Positions 43,107-53,348 of a DNA stretch of 64,000 nt are shown piece by piece. How positions within the stretch are numbered: the stretch's first letter is position 1; every line of letters starts with the position of its first letter. The DNA lies in the NCBI GenBank assembly GCA_964516435.1, contig CAZEZP010000078.1, forward strand, positions 1-64,000, written 5' to 3'. The position numbers and the translations under genes are program-made. A model generated the notes under the pieces. The model saw only the letters and a list, made by a program, of their open reading frames with translations, made no database searches and was not told the origin of the DNA. Source of the DNA: HGW-17 sp964516435. GTDB lineage: Bacteria > Myxococcota_A > Polyangia > HGW-17.

Positions 43107-46100
43107 TTTCCCTTCTCCTCTTCGTTTCCGGCATGGCCGGCCTGGTGTACGAGGTCATATGGACCCGCATCCTGCACTACACCTTTGGCAACACGGAAAT
43201 GGCGGCGGCCACCGTGCTGGCCACGTTCATGGGCGGCCTCGCGCTCGGTGGCGCCCTGGGCGGGAGGTTCGCCCCGCGCATCCGCCGGCCGGTGCTGGCC
43301 TACGGCATCCTGGAAGCCATCATCGCCCTGTACGGGCTCTTCGGCACTCCACTCCTCTACAAGATGGATTTCATCTACCGCCTCACGGGGCCGGATCCCG
43401 ATCCCACGCTCATGATGTTCATCCGGTTCTTCTTCGGCGGCGCGCTGATCCTCATCCCCACGGTGGCCATGGGCGCCACGCTGCCCATCCTGGTGCACGG
43501 CGCGGTGGAGAAGGAACATCCCGGCAAGAGCCTCTCCATCCTGTACTTCATCAATACGCTGGGCGCCGTGGCCGGCACGTCCCTGTCGGGCTTCATCCTG
43601 ATCCCGGCCGTGGGACTGGATGCGGCCGTCTACATCGCGGTGACGCTGGGAATCGTCGTGTTCCTGGGCAGCGCCATCATCGAGTTCCGCCTGCGGCCCG
43701 TGCCGGGCGAGGATCTGATGGCGCAGGGGCCGGCCGCCGCAGAAACCGGCTCCACCCGCTTCGAGGAAAACTTCTCGTCCTTCGCCCTCAGGTACGGCGG
43801 CACGGCGGCGCTCTTCTTCGCCTTCCTGTGCGGATTCATCAGCCTTTCCAACGAAATCCTCTGGTTCCGGCTCCTGGGCATCCTGATGGATGGAACCATC
43901 TACGGCTTTTCCGCCCTGCTCGCCGCCTTCCTGGCCGGGCTCGCCTTCGGCTCCCTGTGGGTGGGAACCAGAATGGACAAGAGTTCGGATCTGTGGGCCC
44001 TGTTTACGAAACTCCAACTGGGCGCCGCGCTGGGGTCCATCCTCACCATCCTGGTGCTGCCCCTGATGCCGTTTTTGATTTCCGGATACATCGCCTCGGG
44101 CTCGAAGGCACCCGGCGAAGTCTTCGCCCTGAAACTGCTCCTCGTATTCCTGTCCATCGCCATTCCCACCTTCTTCTATGGCGCTTCCTTCCCCGTGGTG
44201 GCGCGGCTGGCGTCGGTGGGGCGCAAGCTCAGTTCCGCCGTGGGCAGCGTGTATGCATTCAACACGGTGGGCTGCATCCTGGGCTCGGGCCTCACCGGCC
44301 TGGTGCTCATCCCGGCGGTCAAGAACCTCAACGCCCTGCTCCAGTTCATGATTTTCCTGACGATTCTGGTAGCGCTCGCTTCGGCCCTGTTCGCACGCTT
44401 CACGGAATCGGCCCTCGATTTCGGCATGTTCGCGCGCTTCCGCAACGACACGCGCCTGCGCATGCTCTCCTATGCCACGCTCGTGTTTTTGGGCATGGTG
44501 ATCGTGGATCCCAACGTCAACGTGGTGCGTCTGGTGAACTCCCGCTATTCCGTGGAGGACTACTCCAACACGATCGGATCGCGGGTCAAGTCCCTCTACG
44601 GCGACCCCGACGATCTCAAGAACCTGCTCTTCCAGGCCGAAGGTGCCGTGACCGTGGTCACCGTGCACCGCTCGCGCGAAAACGGGCTGCGCCTGCGCAA
44701 CAACGGTCTCAACGAAGCCTTCCACGCGGCCACCAACCCGCACTACGCCGAGGAAATCCTGTACCTGGGCATGCTGCCGTACTTCCTGCATCCCAATCCC
44801 GAAAAGGTCCTGCTCATCGGCCTGGGCGGGGGCGGCACGCTCGACATGCTCACCAACGGCAAATTCAAGCAGATCGAGGTGGCCGAACTGGAACCCGAGG
44901 TGGTCAAGGCTTCCCGCTTCATGTTCGGCTCGCGGCCGCATCCACTGGACAAGCCCAACGTGAAACTGCGCATCGACGACGGCCGCAACGCGCTCCTGCG
45001 CCATGCGCGGGCCAATCCGCACACCTACGACATCGTGGTGTCGCAGCCCTCCCATCCGTGGCTCAGCGGAGCAGCCAACCTGTACACCCGCGAGCATTTC
45101 GAAATCGTGCGCAAGAACCTCAGGCCGGGCGGCATGCTGTGCCAGTGGGTGAATCTCTTCCGCATGAACGAGGACGGCTTCCGCAGCCTGATGGCGGCAT
45201 TCGCTGCCGTCTTCCCCGACGGGCACGTCTTCCAGGTGGACGAGAATTCCGTGTTCATGGTGGGCGTCAACGGACCCTTCACCGTGGACCCGGACGTCAT
45301 CGAGCGGCACCTGAAGGAAGACGCGATCAAGCCACTGGCGACGGCATATGGAATCTCCCTCAACCGGATCCTGCGCATGTACCTCTATCCCATGGATGCC
45401 GTGCGCAAACTGGCCGCCGGCGCGCCCGTGAATTCCGACCGGCGCCCCATCATCGAAACCGTGCTGCCCTGGGTGGGCCACAACACGATGTTCCGCGTGG
45501 AAAAGATCCTCGATGCGCACAAACTGCCGTATGGCCTGGTGTACACGAGCATGAAGCCGGGGACGGCCACGGTGCCACTGCTGCGCAACTACGCGGACCA
45601 TCTCGTCTCCCGCATCGACCCGCAGTCCGAGGAGGACAAGATCCAGCCGCGCCTGCAGCAGTTGCTGCGCTTCACGGAAATGAACGCTTCCGTGCTCGGC
45701 GACGAGCGCTTCCGCATCGAGGCAGCCGCATACGAAAAACTGGAACGCCTCGAGGATGCCGTGGACGTCACGCGCAGGATCGAAAAGCCTTCCGTCGCCG
45801 AGCACATGAAGGTCGTGCGCTGGCTTATGCAGATGGAGCGTCCGGGAGAAGCGATGCTGCTGTCGGCCTTCGTGCTGGCCGCATTCGAGAACCCGCTCTC
45901 GCTCTTCGTGTCCGCCTGGGTGCCCGGCGTCCGCGTGGAGATGGACCCCGCGCTGCTGCAGTCGGGAGCCGTGCACCAGTTGGCGCGGGCCGCATGGAAG
46001 CTCGGCATTCCCGGACTCTCCCGTTTCCTCGTGCGCTGGCTGATGGAAACCCCCAACCTGTACGAGCAACTGGATGTCGCGATGTGGCAGATCCTGGCCG

Positions 46101-46585
46101 AGGTGCAACTGGCCTATGGATTCCCGGTGCATGAACACCTCGACGCCTACGTGAACCTGGGCGGAAACGATCCGGTCCTGCTCAGGAAGATGCTGATGTT
46201 CTACGGCAAGGAAGACAACGCCGACAAGGTGGACTACATCGTCAGCGTGCTCAAGAACCTGCCCAACCTGGACTACAAGGCCATGGAAATGGCCAAGAAG
46301 CTCGAAAAACTGGGCGCCCCGAAGAGCGCCATCCGCATACTCTCCAACCTGGAGCGCCAGCGCCGCGTGCTGGACGTGGAGCGCCAGGATGTCCTCAAGG
46401 AACTCATCCGCATGAAGAAAGCCGCCAAGGACTGGGCCGGACTGGGCGCGCTCGTCCTCAAGTACAAGGAAATGGCGGACGACAAGGACTTCGAGAAGTG
46501 GTCCCGCGAAACCTTCAAGGACCTGGATGCGCCGGTGCGGGAATCCCTGCTCTCGGGCCAGGACCCCGTCCCCGCCGGCCAGTAA
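43067..46585 (+). CDS. membrane-fused spermidine synthase-like protein
   Basis: The 1172-aa protein has an N-terminal membrane region of about 12 helices in two halves (about 10-225 and 240-470), each beginning with the GxxxLxxEIxWxRL motif typical of the fused spermidine-synthase family (SGMAGLVYEVIWTRIL; CGFISLSNEILWFRLL). Residues 560-760 form a Rossmann methyltransferase/aminopropyltransferase fold with LLIGLGGGGTLDML, VAELEPEVV, IDDGRNAL and VVSQPSHPWLSGAANLYT. The catalytic Asp of true spermidine synthases (DSTDP) is replaced by SQPSHP, so the reaction is probably not polyamine synthesis. The last about 350 residues are helical, TPR-like. No Shine-Dalgarno is visible; TATACA lies nine bases before the ATG, so the message may be leaderless. 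Confidence 0.85.
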   Translation: MSTQNTRPVPLSLISLLLFVSGMAGLVYEVIWTRILHYTFGNTEMAAATVLATFMGGLALGGALGGRFAPRIRRPVLAYGILEAIIALYGLFGTPLLYKMDFIYRLTGPDPDPTLMMFIRFFFGGALILIPTVAMGATLPILVHGAVEKEHPGKSLSILYFINTLGAVAGTSLSGFILIPAVGLDAAVYIAVTLGIVVFLGSAIIEFRLRPVPGEDLMAQGPAAAETGSTRFEENFSSFALRYGGTAALFFAFLCGFISLSNEILWFRLLGILMDGTIYGFSALLAAFLAGLAFGSLWVGTRMDKSSDLWALFTKLQLGAALGSILTILVLPLMPFLISGYIASGSKAPGEVFALKLLLVFLSIAIPTFFYGASFPVVARLASVGRKLSSAVGSVYAFNTVGCILGSGLTGLVLIPAVKNLNALLQFMIFLTILVALASALFARFTESALDFGMFARFRNDTRLRMLSYATLVFLGMVIVDPNVNVVRLVNSRYSVEDYSNTIGSRVKSLYGDPDDLKNLLFQAEGAVTVVTVHRSRENGLRLRNNGLNEAFHAATNPHYAEEILYLGMLPYFLHPNPEKVLLIGLGGGGTLDMLTNGKFKQIEVAELEPEVVKASRFMFGSRPHPLDKPNVKLRIDDGRNALLRHARANPHTYDIVVSQPSHPWLSGAANLYTREHFEIVRKNLRPGGMLCQWVNLFRMNEDGFRSLMAAFAAVFPDGHVFQVDENSVFMVGVNGPFTVDPDVIERHLKEDAIKPLATAYGISLNRILRMYLYPMDAVRKLAAGAPVNSDRRPIIETVLPWVGHNTMFRVEKILDAHKLPYGLVYTSMKPGTATVPLLRNYADHLVSRIDPQSEEDKIQPRLQQLLRFTEMNASVLGDERFRIEAAAYEKLERLEDAVDVTRRIEKPSVAEHMKVVRWLMQMERPGEAMLLSAFVLAAFENPLSLFVSAWVPGVRVEMDPALLQSGAVHQLARAAWKLGIPGLSRFLVRWLMETPNLYEQLDVAMWQILAEVQLAYGFPVHEHLDAYVNLGGNDPVLLRKMLMFYGKEDNADKVDYIVSVLKNLPNLDYKAMEMAKKLEKLGAPKSAIRILSNLERQRRVLDVERQDVLKELIRMKKAAKDWAGLGALVLKYKEMADDKDFEKWSRETFKDLDAPVRESLLSGQDPVPAGQ

Positions 46586-46672
46586 TCGCATCTCCGATTC
46601 TCCACCGTTTTGCATCTTCTCCGTTTCCGGCGTCATTTCCTTTGTCTTTTTCCATGTTTTCCAACTTTTCGC

Positions 46673-46701
46673 TTGACTTCCCGGTTTTCATTCCGTAGAA
46701 A
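46673..46701 (+). promoter_or_regulatory. candidate promoter for tRNA-Val
   Basis: TTGACT (46673-46678), 17-base spacer, TAGAAA (46696-46701), about 70 bases before the mature tRNA. Confidence 0.55.
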
Positions 46702-46776
46702 AAAGCGCCTCGGGCCGGAAGGCGATTGCCGGTCCCCGGTTTTCCCGGCGCGAGCCGGGTCCCAAAGGATCGCAGC

Positions 46777-46848
<72 letters not shown>

Positions 46849-47044
46849 CAAGGGTCATCATTTTTCGTTTGTCCCTGCAGCGCATGTTGCGCTTGATGGT
46901 CGATGGACTTTCCCTTCCGCTTCACACCTTTCCTCAGCTCTTCGGGCATGCGGTGCACAATCGAAACATTCGCGCGGGAAAGAAGCACGAAAGTCCTCCT
47001 GCGCCCGATGCGTCATCCCGCCCGAAGGACAACGGAGTCTGCAC

Positions 47045-48784
47045 ATGAGCGAACAGCCTTCCATTGAAACCCTGCGTCACAGTTGTGCCCACATCATGGC
47101 GGATGCCGTGAAGAAACTCTTTCCCGAGGCGAAGATCACCATCGGACCCTCCATCGAGAACGGCTTCTATTACGACTTCGACATGCCCCGTCCCTTCACC
47201 GAGGAGGATCTCGCGGCCATCGAGGCCGAAATGCGCAAGATCGCCGGGCGCAACCTGCCCTTCGTGCGCGAGGAGGTCACACGCGAGCAGGCGCGCGAAC
47301 TGTTCGCATCGATGGGGGAGACCTACAAGCTCGAGATCCTCGACGCCATCCCGGAAGGCGAAACCGTCTCGCTGTACCGGCACGGCGATTTCGTCGATCT
47401 GTGCCGCGGCCCGCACGTGGAGCACACCGGCAAAATCAAGGCCTTCAAGTTGCTCTCGACGGCTGGCGCCTACTGGCGCGGCGACGAGAAGAACCCGATG
47501 CTCCAGCGCATCTACGGCACGGCGTTCCCCTCCCAGAAGGAACTCGACGAATACCTGAACTTCCTGGAGGAAGCCAAGAAGCGGGATCACCGCCGCATCG
47601 GCAAGGATCTGGATCTGTTCAGTATTTCCGAAACCATTGGCGGCGGCCTGGTACTCTGGCATCCCAAGGGCGGGCGTATCCGCAAGACGATGGAGGATTT
47701 CTGGCGCCAGCGGCATCTGGAGCACGGCTACGAGATCGTCTTCACGCCGCACCTGGCCCGCGAGGAACTGTGGCGCCAGAGCGGCCACCTGGATTTCTAC
47801 AAGGATTCCATGTTCTCGGGCATGGAGGTGGAAGGCCAGCCCTACCTGGTCAAGCCCATGAACTGTCCGTACCATGTAATGATCTACAAGAGTTCGCTGC
47901 GCTCCTACCGCGAACTGCCGCTGCGCTGGGCCGAACTGGGCACCGTCTACCGCTTCGAGCGCTCCGGCGTGCTGCACGGGCTCTTCCGGGTGCGCGGCTT
48001 CACCCAGGACGATGCCCACATCATCTTCCGGCGCGACCAGATGGAGCAGGAATTGACCACGGTGTTCCGTTTCTCCCTGAACATGCTCAAGGCGTTCGGC
48101 TTCACGGATTTCGTCTGCCGGCTCTCCACCCGCCCGCAGGGCAAGAGTTGCGGCTCCGATGAAATCTGGGAAGAGGCCACCGCCCGCCTGCGCGGCGTAC
48201 TCGACGCCTGGGGCGGCGCCTACGAGGTGGATGAGGGCGGCGGCGCCTTCTACGGGCCCAAGATCGACATCGCACTCAAGGACTGCCTGGGCCGGCAGTG
48301 GCAGTGCTCCACCATCCAGTTGGACTTCAACCTGCCCGAGCGCTTCGACATGACGTTCGTCAACGCCGCGGGCGAACGCGAGCGCCCCATCATGGTGCAC
48401 CGTGCGCTTCTGGGCTCCATCGAGCGCTTCTTCGGCATCCTGCTCGAGCACTACGCCGGAAAGATGCCGCTGTGGCTGGCACCCGAACAGTGCCGCGTGG
48501 TCACCGTCACCAACGACCAGGACGCCTGGGCTTCCGAGGTGGCGGCCCTGTGTGCAACGAACGGCCTGCGCGCATCGGCCGACCTGCGCCCGGAAAAACT
48601 CAATTTCAAGATCCGCGAGGCCCAGATGCAGAAGATCCCCATGGTCCTGGTCGTGGGCAAGCGCGAAGTGGAAGAGCGCAGCGTCACCCTGCGCACCGCT
48701 GATGAAAACAATGGAAAAACCCTACCCATCGAGGAATTTTTCGCTATGATGAAGCAGCTGGTCCAGTGGCCGGCCATTGAGTGA
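47045..48784 (+). CDS. thrS: threonyl-tRNA synthetase lacking the TGS domain
   Basis: Charges tRNA-Thr. The 579-aa protein starts directly with the editing domain (HSCAHIMADAVKKLFP; second half DLCRGPHVEHTGKIKAF), followed by the class II catalytic core: GGLVLWHPKG, motif 2 region YRELPLRWAELGTVYRFERSG, the zinc Cys in KPMNCPYH, GGAFYGPKID, motif 3 region HRALLGSIERFFGILLEHY, and the anticodon-binding domain. The usual N-terminal TGS/ubiquitin-like domain of about 60 aa is missing, which accounts for the short length; no upstream in-frame start exists to supply it. The 195-bp leader holds no recognised riboswitch. infC follows. Confidence 0.96.
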   Translation: MSEQPSIETLRHSCAHIMADAVKKLFPEAKITIGPSIENGFYYDFDMPRPFTEEDLAAIEAEMRKIAGRNLPFVREEVTREQARELFASMGETYKLEILDAIPEGETVSLYRHGDFVDLCRGPHVEHTGKIKAFKLLSTAGAYWRGDEKNPMLQRIYGTAFPSQKELDEYLNFLEEAKKRDHRRIGKDLDLFSISETIGGGLVLWHPKGGRIRKTMEDFWRQRHLEHGYEIVFTPHLAREELWRQSGHLDFYKDSMFSGMEVEGQPYLVKPMNCPYHVMIYKSSLRSYRELPLRWAELGTVYRFERSGVLHGLFRVRGFTQDDAHIIFRRDQMEQELTTVFRFSLNMLKAFGFTDFVCRLSTRPQGKSCGSDEIWEEATARLRGVLDAWGGAYEVDEGGGAFYGPKIDIALKDCLGRQWQCSTIQLDFNLPERFDMTFVNAAGERERPIMVHRALLGSIERFFGILLEHYAGKMPLWLAPEQCRVVTVTNDQDAWASEVAALCATNGLRASADLRPEKLNFKIREAQMQKIPMVLVVGKREVEERSVTLRTADENNGKTLPIEEFFAMMKQLVQWPAIE

Positions 48785-48816
48785 AAATCATGGGCGCGCC
48801 GAAAGCGCCCGAAACG

Positions 48817-48830
48817 AAGGAGGTGTCGTC

Positions 48831-48833
<3 letters not shown>
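48817..48833 (+). promoter_or_regulatory. infC Shine-Dalgarno with AUU start codon
   Basis: AAGGAGGT followed after six to seven bases by ATT. IF-3 discriminates against AUU, so high IF-3 lowers its own translation; known from E. coli and inferred here. Confidence 0.8.
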
Positions 48834-49430
<597 letters not shown>

Positions 49431-49454
49431 CGGCGGCAAGCCAAGGAGCCGGCC

Positions 49455-49967
49455 ATGCGTTTATATCAAAAAAAGATTCCCGTGATTGCAGCGGAGATCG
49501 TCAAGCGTCTGACGACGGAGGAAGACATCGAAACCCGCACGCCGTCGGAAGTGCAACTGGACCTCGAAAGCGTGATGAACGAATATCTGCGCGTGGAGAG
49601 GGAAATCACCGACAAGGCGCGCGAGCATCTCAAGGTCACCGGCCTCTCGTTCGAGCACTTCGGGCGCGTGAAGCGGGCCAAGGCCGAGGAGCGCGGCTTC
49701 GCCCTGGGCGAGGAAGGCATCCAGTACATGAGCGGCCAGATGCTCGAGATCCTGATGCAGTCCACGCACGTAGATGAAATCTACTCCTCGGATGCCGAAA
49801 TCCGGACCAAGATCGACGCTGTGCTCGAAAAATACATGACCCTGGACGAGGAGATCGAGGAAGAAGTACGCAAACGGCTCAAGAACCTGGAGGAAGGCTC
49901 CACCGCCTGGGACATCGAATACAAGAAGACCCTGGCGCGGATGAAGGCAAAATATCAACTGGAGTAA
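49455..49967 (+). CDS. DUF507-family protein, duplicated domain
   Basis: A 170-aa cytosolic helical protein. The N-terminal half MRLYQKKIPVIAAEIVKRL...DLESVMNEYLRVEREITDKARE and the C-terminal half DAEIRTKIDAVLEKYMTLDEEIEEEVRKRLKNLEEGS..YKKTLARMKAKY both follow the DUF507 pattern (about 90 aa), so two domains are fused; in several deltaproteobacteria they occur as adjacent separate genes. Function unknown in the family. It lies 24 bp after infC with AAGGAG upstream, in the translation-gene operon. Confidence 0.85.
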   Translation: MRLYQKKIPVIAAEIVKRLTTEEDIETRTPSEVQLDLESVMNEYLRVEREITDKAREHLKVTGLSFEHFGRVKRAKAEERGFALGEEGIQYMSGQMLEILMQSTHVDEIYSSDAEIRTKIDAVLEKYMTLDEEIEEEVRKRLKNLEEGSTAWDIEYKKTLARMKAKYQLE

Positions 49968-49991
49968 CCGCAGACAGGAAGGGGGCCGGCC

Positions 49992-50933
49992 ATGGCCTTG
50001 ATCCTCACCGTCATCGAAACCCGCAAGGGCGTCATCTGCCAGGAAAGCCTGGGGGCGCTGGCGGTGGGGCGCAAGGTGGCTTCCGCGCGTGGGGCAACGC
50101 TGTATGCCGTTCTGATGCATCCTTCCAGCGAACGCATGCAGCAGGAGCAGGTCGTCCAACTGGCCGCCGCCGGCGCGGACCGGGTCATTCTGGTGACGCA
50201 GGCGGCCGGGCCTCCCGAAAACGCCACCTGGGCGGCCGCGCTGATGGAAGTGCTCGACCGGTTCCATCCGACCTTCCTGCTGCTGGGCGCCACCCGGCTG
50301 GCGCTGGAACTGGCGCCTTGCCTGTGCCTGCACATCAAGGGCGTATATGCGCCCAATTCCGGCATCTTCACTACCCCGCAACTCAAGATCGACTGGTTTC
50401 ATCCCGAGCGGCATTCCATCACGGAATTCTTTGAAGAAGACTTGGAAATTCCCCTCGTCGCCATCGTGAACCAGAATCCAGCCGTTCATGCGGGCACGGC
50501 CGCCGAGATCGAAGTCATTCCGCTGCGGGCAACGGCTCCCCGGACCTTGGTCTCCTCCAGTCTCCTGGCAACCGTGGACGGGCATGCCGGAAGCGATGGC
50601 GTGATGGTGGTCATGGGTTCCCTGGCCCTGCACAGGAGTCAGGAACTTTCGGCCTGGTGCGCGCGGGAGGAATGGCCCCTGATCCGTCTGGCCGACGCGG
50701 ACGGGTCCGCCATTCCGTGGTGGCAGGCCGAACCCGCGGGAGAAAGCCTCCTGCTCGTGGGCTGCACCGCGGAAGAATTCCATTTCTGCCAGGCGGCATT
50801 CCCCCTGTCGTCCCGCTGGGTCTGCATCGGCTGCCAGATATCCCAGGCATCTTCCTGCCCCCGTGGGAACATCAAGACGGTGGCCGGCGAACTGGATGCC
50901 ATTCTGGATGCCCTGTTCCAGAAGGAGGCGTGA
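49992..50933 (+). CDS. electron transfer flavoprotein alpha-like protein, degenerate
   Basis: The N-terminal 190 residues follow the ETF-alpha/FixB fold: MALILTVIETRKGVICQESLGALAVGRKVAS, LAAAGADRVILVT, FHPTFLLLGATRLALELAPCLCLHIKG. The C-terminal FAD-binding domain is degenerate: the conserved SGAIQH- and ADYG-type motifs are absent, and only the last helix (NIKTVAGELDAILDALF) is reminiscent. It may have lost FAD or bind a different ligand. The 313-aa length is normal. It is one base before overlap with the next gene, which looks like its partner, and no acyl-CoA dehydrogenase or ETF:quinone oxidoreductase is nearby. Confidence 0.7.
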   Translation: MALILTVIETRKGVICQESLGALAVGRKVASARGATLYAVLMHPSSERMQQEQVVQLAAAGADRVILVTQAAGPPENATWAAALMEVLDRFHPTFLLLGATRLALELAPCLCLHIKGVYAPNSGIFTTPQLKIDWFHPERHSITEFFEEDLEIPLVAIVNQNPAVHAGTAAEIEVIPLRATAPRTLVSSSLLATVDGHAGSDGVMVVMGSLALHRSQELSAWCAREEWPLIRLADADGSAIPWWQAEPAGESLLLVGCTAEEFHFCQAAFPLSSRWVCIGCQISQASSCPRGNIKTVAGELDAILDALFQKEA

Positions 50934-51613
50934 TGTCCCGCCGCGCGCTGTGTTTCCTGGAAAACGGAAAAATGGATCACGCTGCCCGCAGCGTGCTCGA
51001 GTGGGCTGCGTTCCTGAAAGATTCGTGCGGCTTCGACATCTGCATCTTCCTGTGGGAAATGGAGGAATCTGGTTTCGAATTCCCGGAACCTCTGGAAACG
51101 GTGCAGTGGTTCTGCCTGGACGAGTTTCCGCCCCTGATGCAGATGTCCACGCTGGATCTGGCCGACCTGGCCGAACGGCTCCAGAATCGCTTTCCGGCGG
51201 ATCTCATGCTGGTTCCGGCTTTCGTGTCCGTCTCTCCCCTGCATCTGCTGGGTGCGGCCTTCGCCTGCATGCGCCAGGGGGATTTCTGGTTCGGCGTGTC
51301 GGAATGCATCCCCCGGACGGAGGGGACGTTCGCCTGCCGCCGCACGCTGGCCGGAAACGTGCTGGAGTCCGTTCCCGCATACCCGCTGGCCATGGCCATC
51401 GCGCATCACCGGGGCATTGCGCCCCACGCGTGGAAAACGGGAGTCTCTCCCCAGAAACTGCCGCTCTCCGGCTTCGATCTGGACGTGGACATGCTGCAGA
51501 TGCGCTCGGCTGTGTTTCCGGAACCCGTTTCCATCCTGCAGGCTCCGGAGCCGGAAACCGTGAGTCTCGACGAGGCGCTGGCCTTCCTGGTGGCCGAAAA
51601 TGCGGAGAAATAG
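50933..51613 (+). CDS. possible ETF beta-like partner protein
   Basis: A 226-aa protein, weakly similar in layout to ETF subunits: an opening ALCFLENGKMDHAARSVLEWAAFLKD, a mid segment RFPADLMLVPAFVSVSPLHLLGAAFACMRQG resembling the 'DLVLxGxxxxDxxxGxxxxxLAxxLG' element, and no recognisable AMP/FAD motif. The pairing with the preceding ETF-alpha-like gene (1-bp overlap, GAAGGAGG RBS) supports a heterodimer. Function unknown; identification is from fold pattern and context only. Confidence 0.55.
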   Translation: MSRRALCFLENGKMDHAARSVLEWAAFLKDSCGFDICIFLWEMEESGFEFPEPLETVQWFCLDEFPPLMQMSTLDLADLAERLQNRFPADLMLVPAFVSVSPLHLLGAAFACMRQGDFWFGVSECIPRTEGTFACRRTLAGNVLESVPAYPLAMAIAHHRGIAPHAWKTGVSPQKLPLSGFDLDVDMLQMRSAVFPEPVSILQAPEPETVSLDEALAFLVAENAEK

Positions 51614-52571
51614 GCTCTGGATCGCTGCGGCCATCTGCATCGGAATGCTGGCCTGCCTGCGTACCCGTCCGAATTCTCCCTCGAAGACACGGGAAAATCC
51701 GCGACGCACGGAAAGACTTTCGGCGGAAAAACGATCCGACCGGCACCTGGATGCGGCGCGGCGCCTGCTGGATGCGGGCCGGATGGAAATGGCCAGAGCA
51801 GAACTCGAAAAAATCATGAATGACTCCAAAGCCCCCCAGCGAAACCGGGGACGGGCCATGTGGCTGATCCTCAAGGCGGACGGTGTGCGCGACCCCGAGG
51901 CCTACTGGCGCCTGCTGGAACGCTTTCCATCCACCGTGGCCGCCGAAGACGCCCTGCGCGAGTTTATCCGGCTCTCGCACCACTCCCCATCCGTGCAGGT
52001 GCGCCGGCTGCTGGCATTCTACCGCCGCCATCCCGACACGTTCGCGGCGGAACTGGCCCTCATGGAAAGCGCCGGCCTGGCCGAACGCATGGGCACGAAG
52101 GCATGGAAGCGCTACGCCGTGCATCTGCTGATCTTTCTGGTCCGGCATCATCCCGACAGCCCATATCGCGATGCGGCGCTCTACCGAGCCGCTGAAATCT
52201 GCCGGACCGAAGGCCGAATCGATGAAGCCATTTCACTCCTGAAGCAATTGCTGCAAATGAATGAATCTTCATTCTTTTTTGGCGATTACAATTCTGAATG
52301 GCTCGATGATGCACAACTATTATTAGGTGAATTATATTTTTCCCAGGGAAATCGCAAGGCGGCCATCCGGACCTGGTCGGATTTGCCGCGACTGTTTCCC
52401 CATTCCCGCCTGCGGGATCGCGCCTGGATGCGCCTGATGCATCTGCAGGCCGCCATGGGCCGCCGAACGGAAGCCTGCCTGTCCGCCCGGACGCTCCTGG
52501 GAAAGATGCCGCATAGCCGATTCGCCCCGCAGGCCAGGAATTTCCTTGCCGGCTGCGGACCGGTTCCATAG
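51600..52571 (+). CDS. TPR-repeat lipoprotein
   Basis: A 323-aa predicted lipoprotein: basic n-region, hydrophobic stretch and lipobox MLAC (Cys19). The mature part is made of helical TPR-like pairs, e.g. AARRLLDAGRMEMARAELEKIM, ALYRAAEICRTEGRIDEAISLLKQL, DAQLLLGELYFSQGNRKAAIRTW, similar to BamD/YbgF-type periplasmic scaffolds. The ATG overlaps the previous gene by 14 bp. A local run of AT-rich codons (52255-52345) stands out from the GC-rich surroundings. Probably binds partner proteins in the envelope, perhaps the MlaE-like permeases that follow. Confidence 0.8.
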   Translation: MRRNRLWIAAAICIGMLACLRTRPNSPSKTRENPRRTERLSAEKRSDRHLDAARRLLDAGRMEMARAELEKIMNDSKAPQRNRGRAMWLILKADGVRDPEAYWRLLERFPSTVAAEDALREFIRLSHHSPSVQVRRLLAFYRRHPDTFAAELALMESAGLAERMGTKAWKRYAVHLLIFLVRHHPDSPYRDAALYRAAEICRTEGRIDEAISLLKQLLQMNESSFFFGDYNSEWLDDAQLLLGELYFSQGNRKAAIRTWSDLPRLFPHSRLRDRAWMRLMHLQAAMGRRTEACLSARTLLGKMPHSRFAPQARNFLAGCGPVP

Positions 52572-52579
52572 GCTGCCGC

Positions 52580-53338
52580 ATGATGGGAAACGCGCTGGCC
52601 TTCCTGGGAAAAGAAACGCTTTCGGCGTGCCGCAACATGGGCGGCATGCTGGCGCTGGCCCTTCAATCCATCCTTTCGCCCTTCATCCTGCGCGTGGATG
52701 GGCAGGAATTCGTGCGCACCCTGCACACATCCGGCGTTGCGCCGGCTTTCGGCTTCCTGTCGATGCTCCTTTTCACGGGCCTCGCCCTGGGGCTGGGGGT
52801 GGCGCTGGCCCTGCGCCCTCTCGGCGCCGTATCCCTGGCCGGCTTTTCCGTGGGCTATGCCGTTTTCAATGAAGCAGGGCCCCTTCTGGCCGGGATCCTT
52901 TTCGCCGCCCGGGTGGCCGCTCCCAACGCGATCGGCCTTTCCCTCGACCGGATGGAGCCGGAATCCAGTTTCGACGGGAAAACTTTCCCGCGGCGCCTTT
53001 CGGCCCGCGTGCTGGGCATGGCCCTGGCTCTCCCCCTGCTGTTCGTCCCGGGAATCCTGGCCCTCCTGGCTGGCGCGGCCCTGGGCGGGATCCCGGGCGA
53101 AGTGAGCCTTTCGGCATTCGGGGCATCGCTCGCCCAGAACGTGCATTCGGCGGATTTCCTGCGGGGCCTGGCCAAGGCGACTGTTTTCGGCTTCCTGACG
53201 GCCGTGCCATCCTGCCATTTCGGACTGGCGACTCCCGCTGACGAAACCGGACCGGGCCGCGCCGCACAGACGGCTCTTTCGGTGATCCTGCCCGGCCTGG
53301 TCATGGTGAACTTCCTGCTCACGCGGGCGTTTTCATAA
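52580..53338 (+). CDS. divergent MlaE-type ABC permease
   Basis: Integral membrane protein of the MlaE/YrbE family, which moves phospholipids between membranes. The 252-aa protein has about five to six helices and keeps family landmarks: NEAGPLLAGILFAARVAAPNAIGLSLDRM near 95-123 (the 'ELGPVLTALLVAGRVGA' segment) and GLAKATVFGFLTAVPSCHFGLATPADETGPGRAAQ near 195-230 with the typical end VMVNFLLT. The EQIDAL segment is altered to EPESSFDG. No MlaF ATPase or MlaD substrate protein is adjacent, so partners must lie elsewhere. It is 9 bp from the TPR lipoprotein and 10 bp from a second permease-like gene. Confidence 0.75.
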   Translation: MMGNALAFLGKETLSACRNMGGMLALALQSILSPFILRVDGQEFVRTLHTSGVAPAFGFLSMLLFTGLALGLGVALALRPLGAVSLAGFSVGYAVFNEAGPLLAGILFAARVAAPNAIGLSLDRMEPESSFDGKTFPRRLSARVLGMALALPLLFVPGILALLAGAALGGIPGEVSLSAFGASLAQNVHSADFLRGLAKATVFGFLTAVPSCHFGLATPADETGPGRAAQTALSVILPGLVMVNFLLTRAFS

Positions 53339-53348
53339 AGGATGGCAC

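Noticed and set aside
43067..46585. True spermidine synthase
   Set aside because: The catalytic Asp motif is replaced by SQPSHP and the protein is a membrane fusion of a different subfamily.
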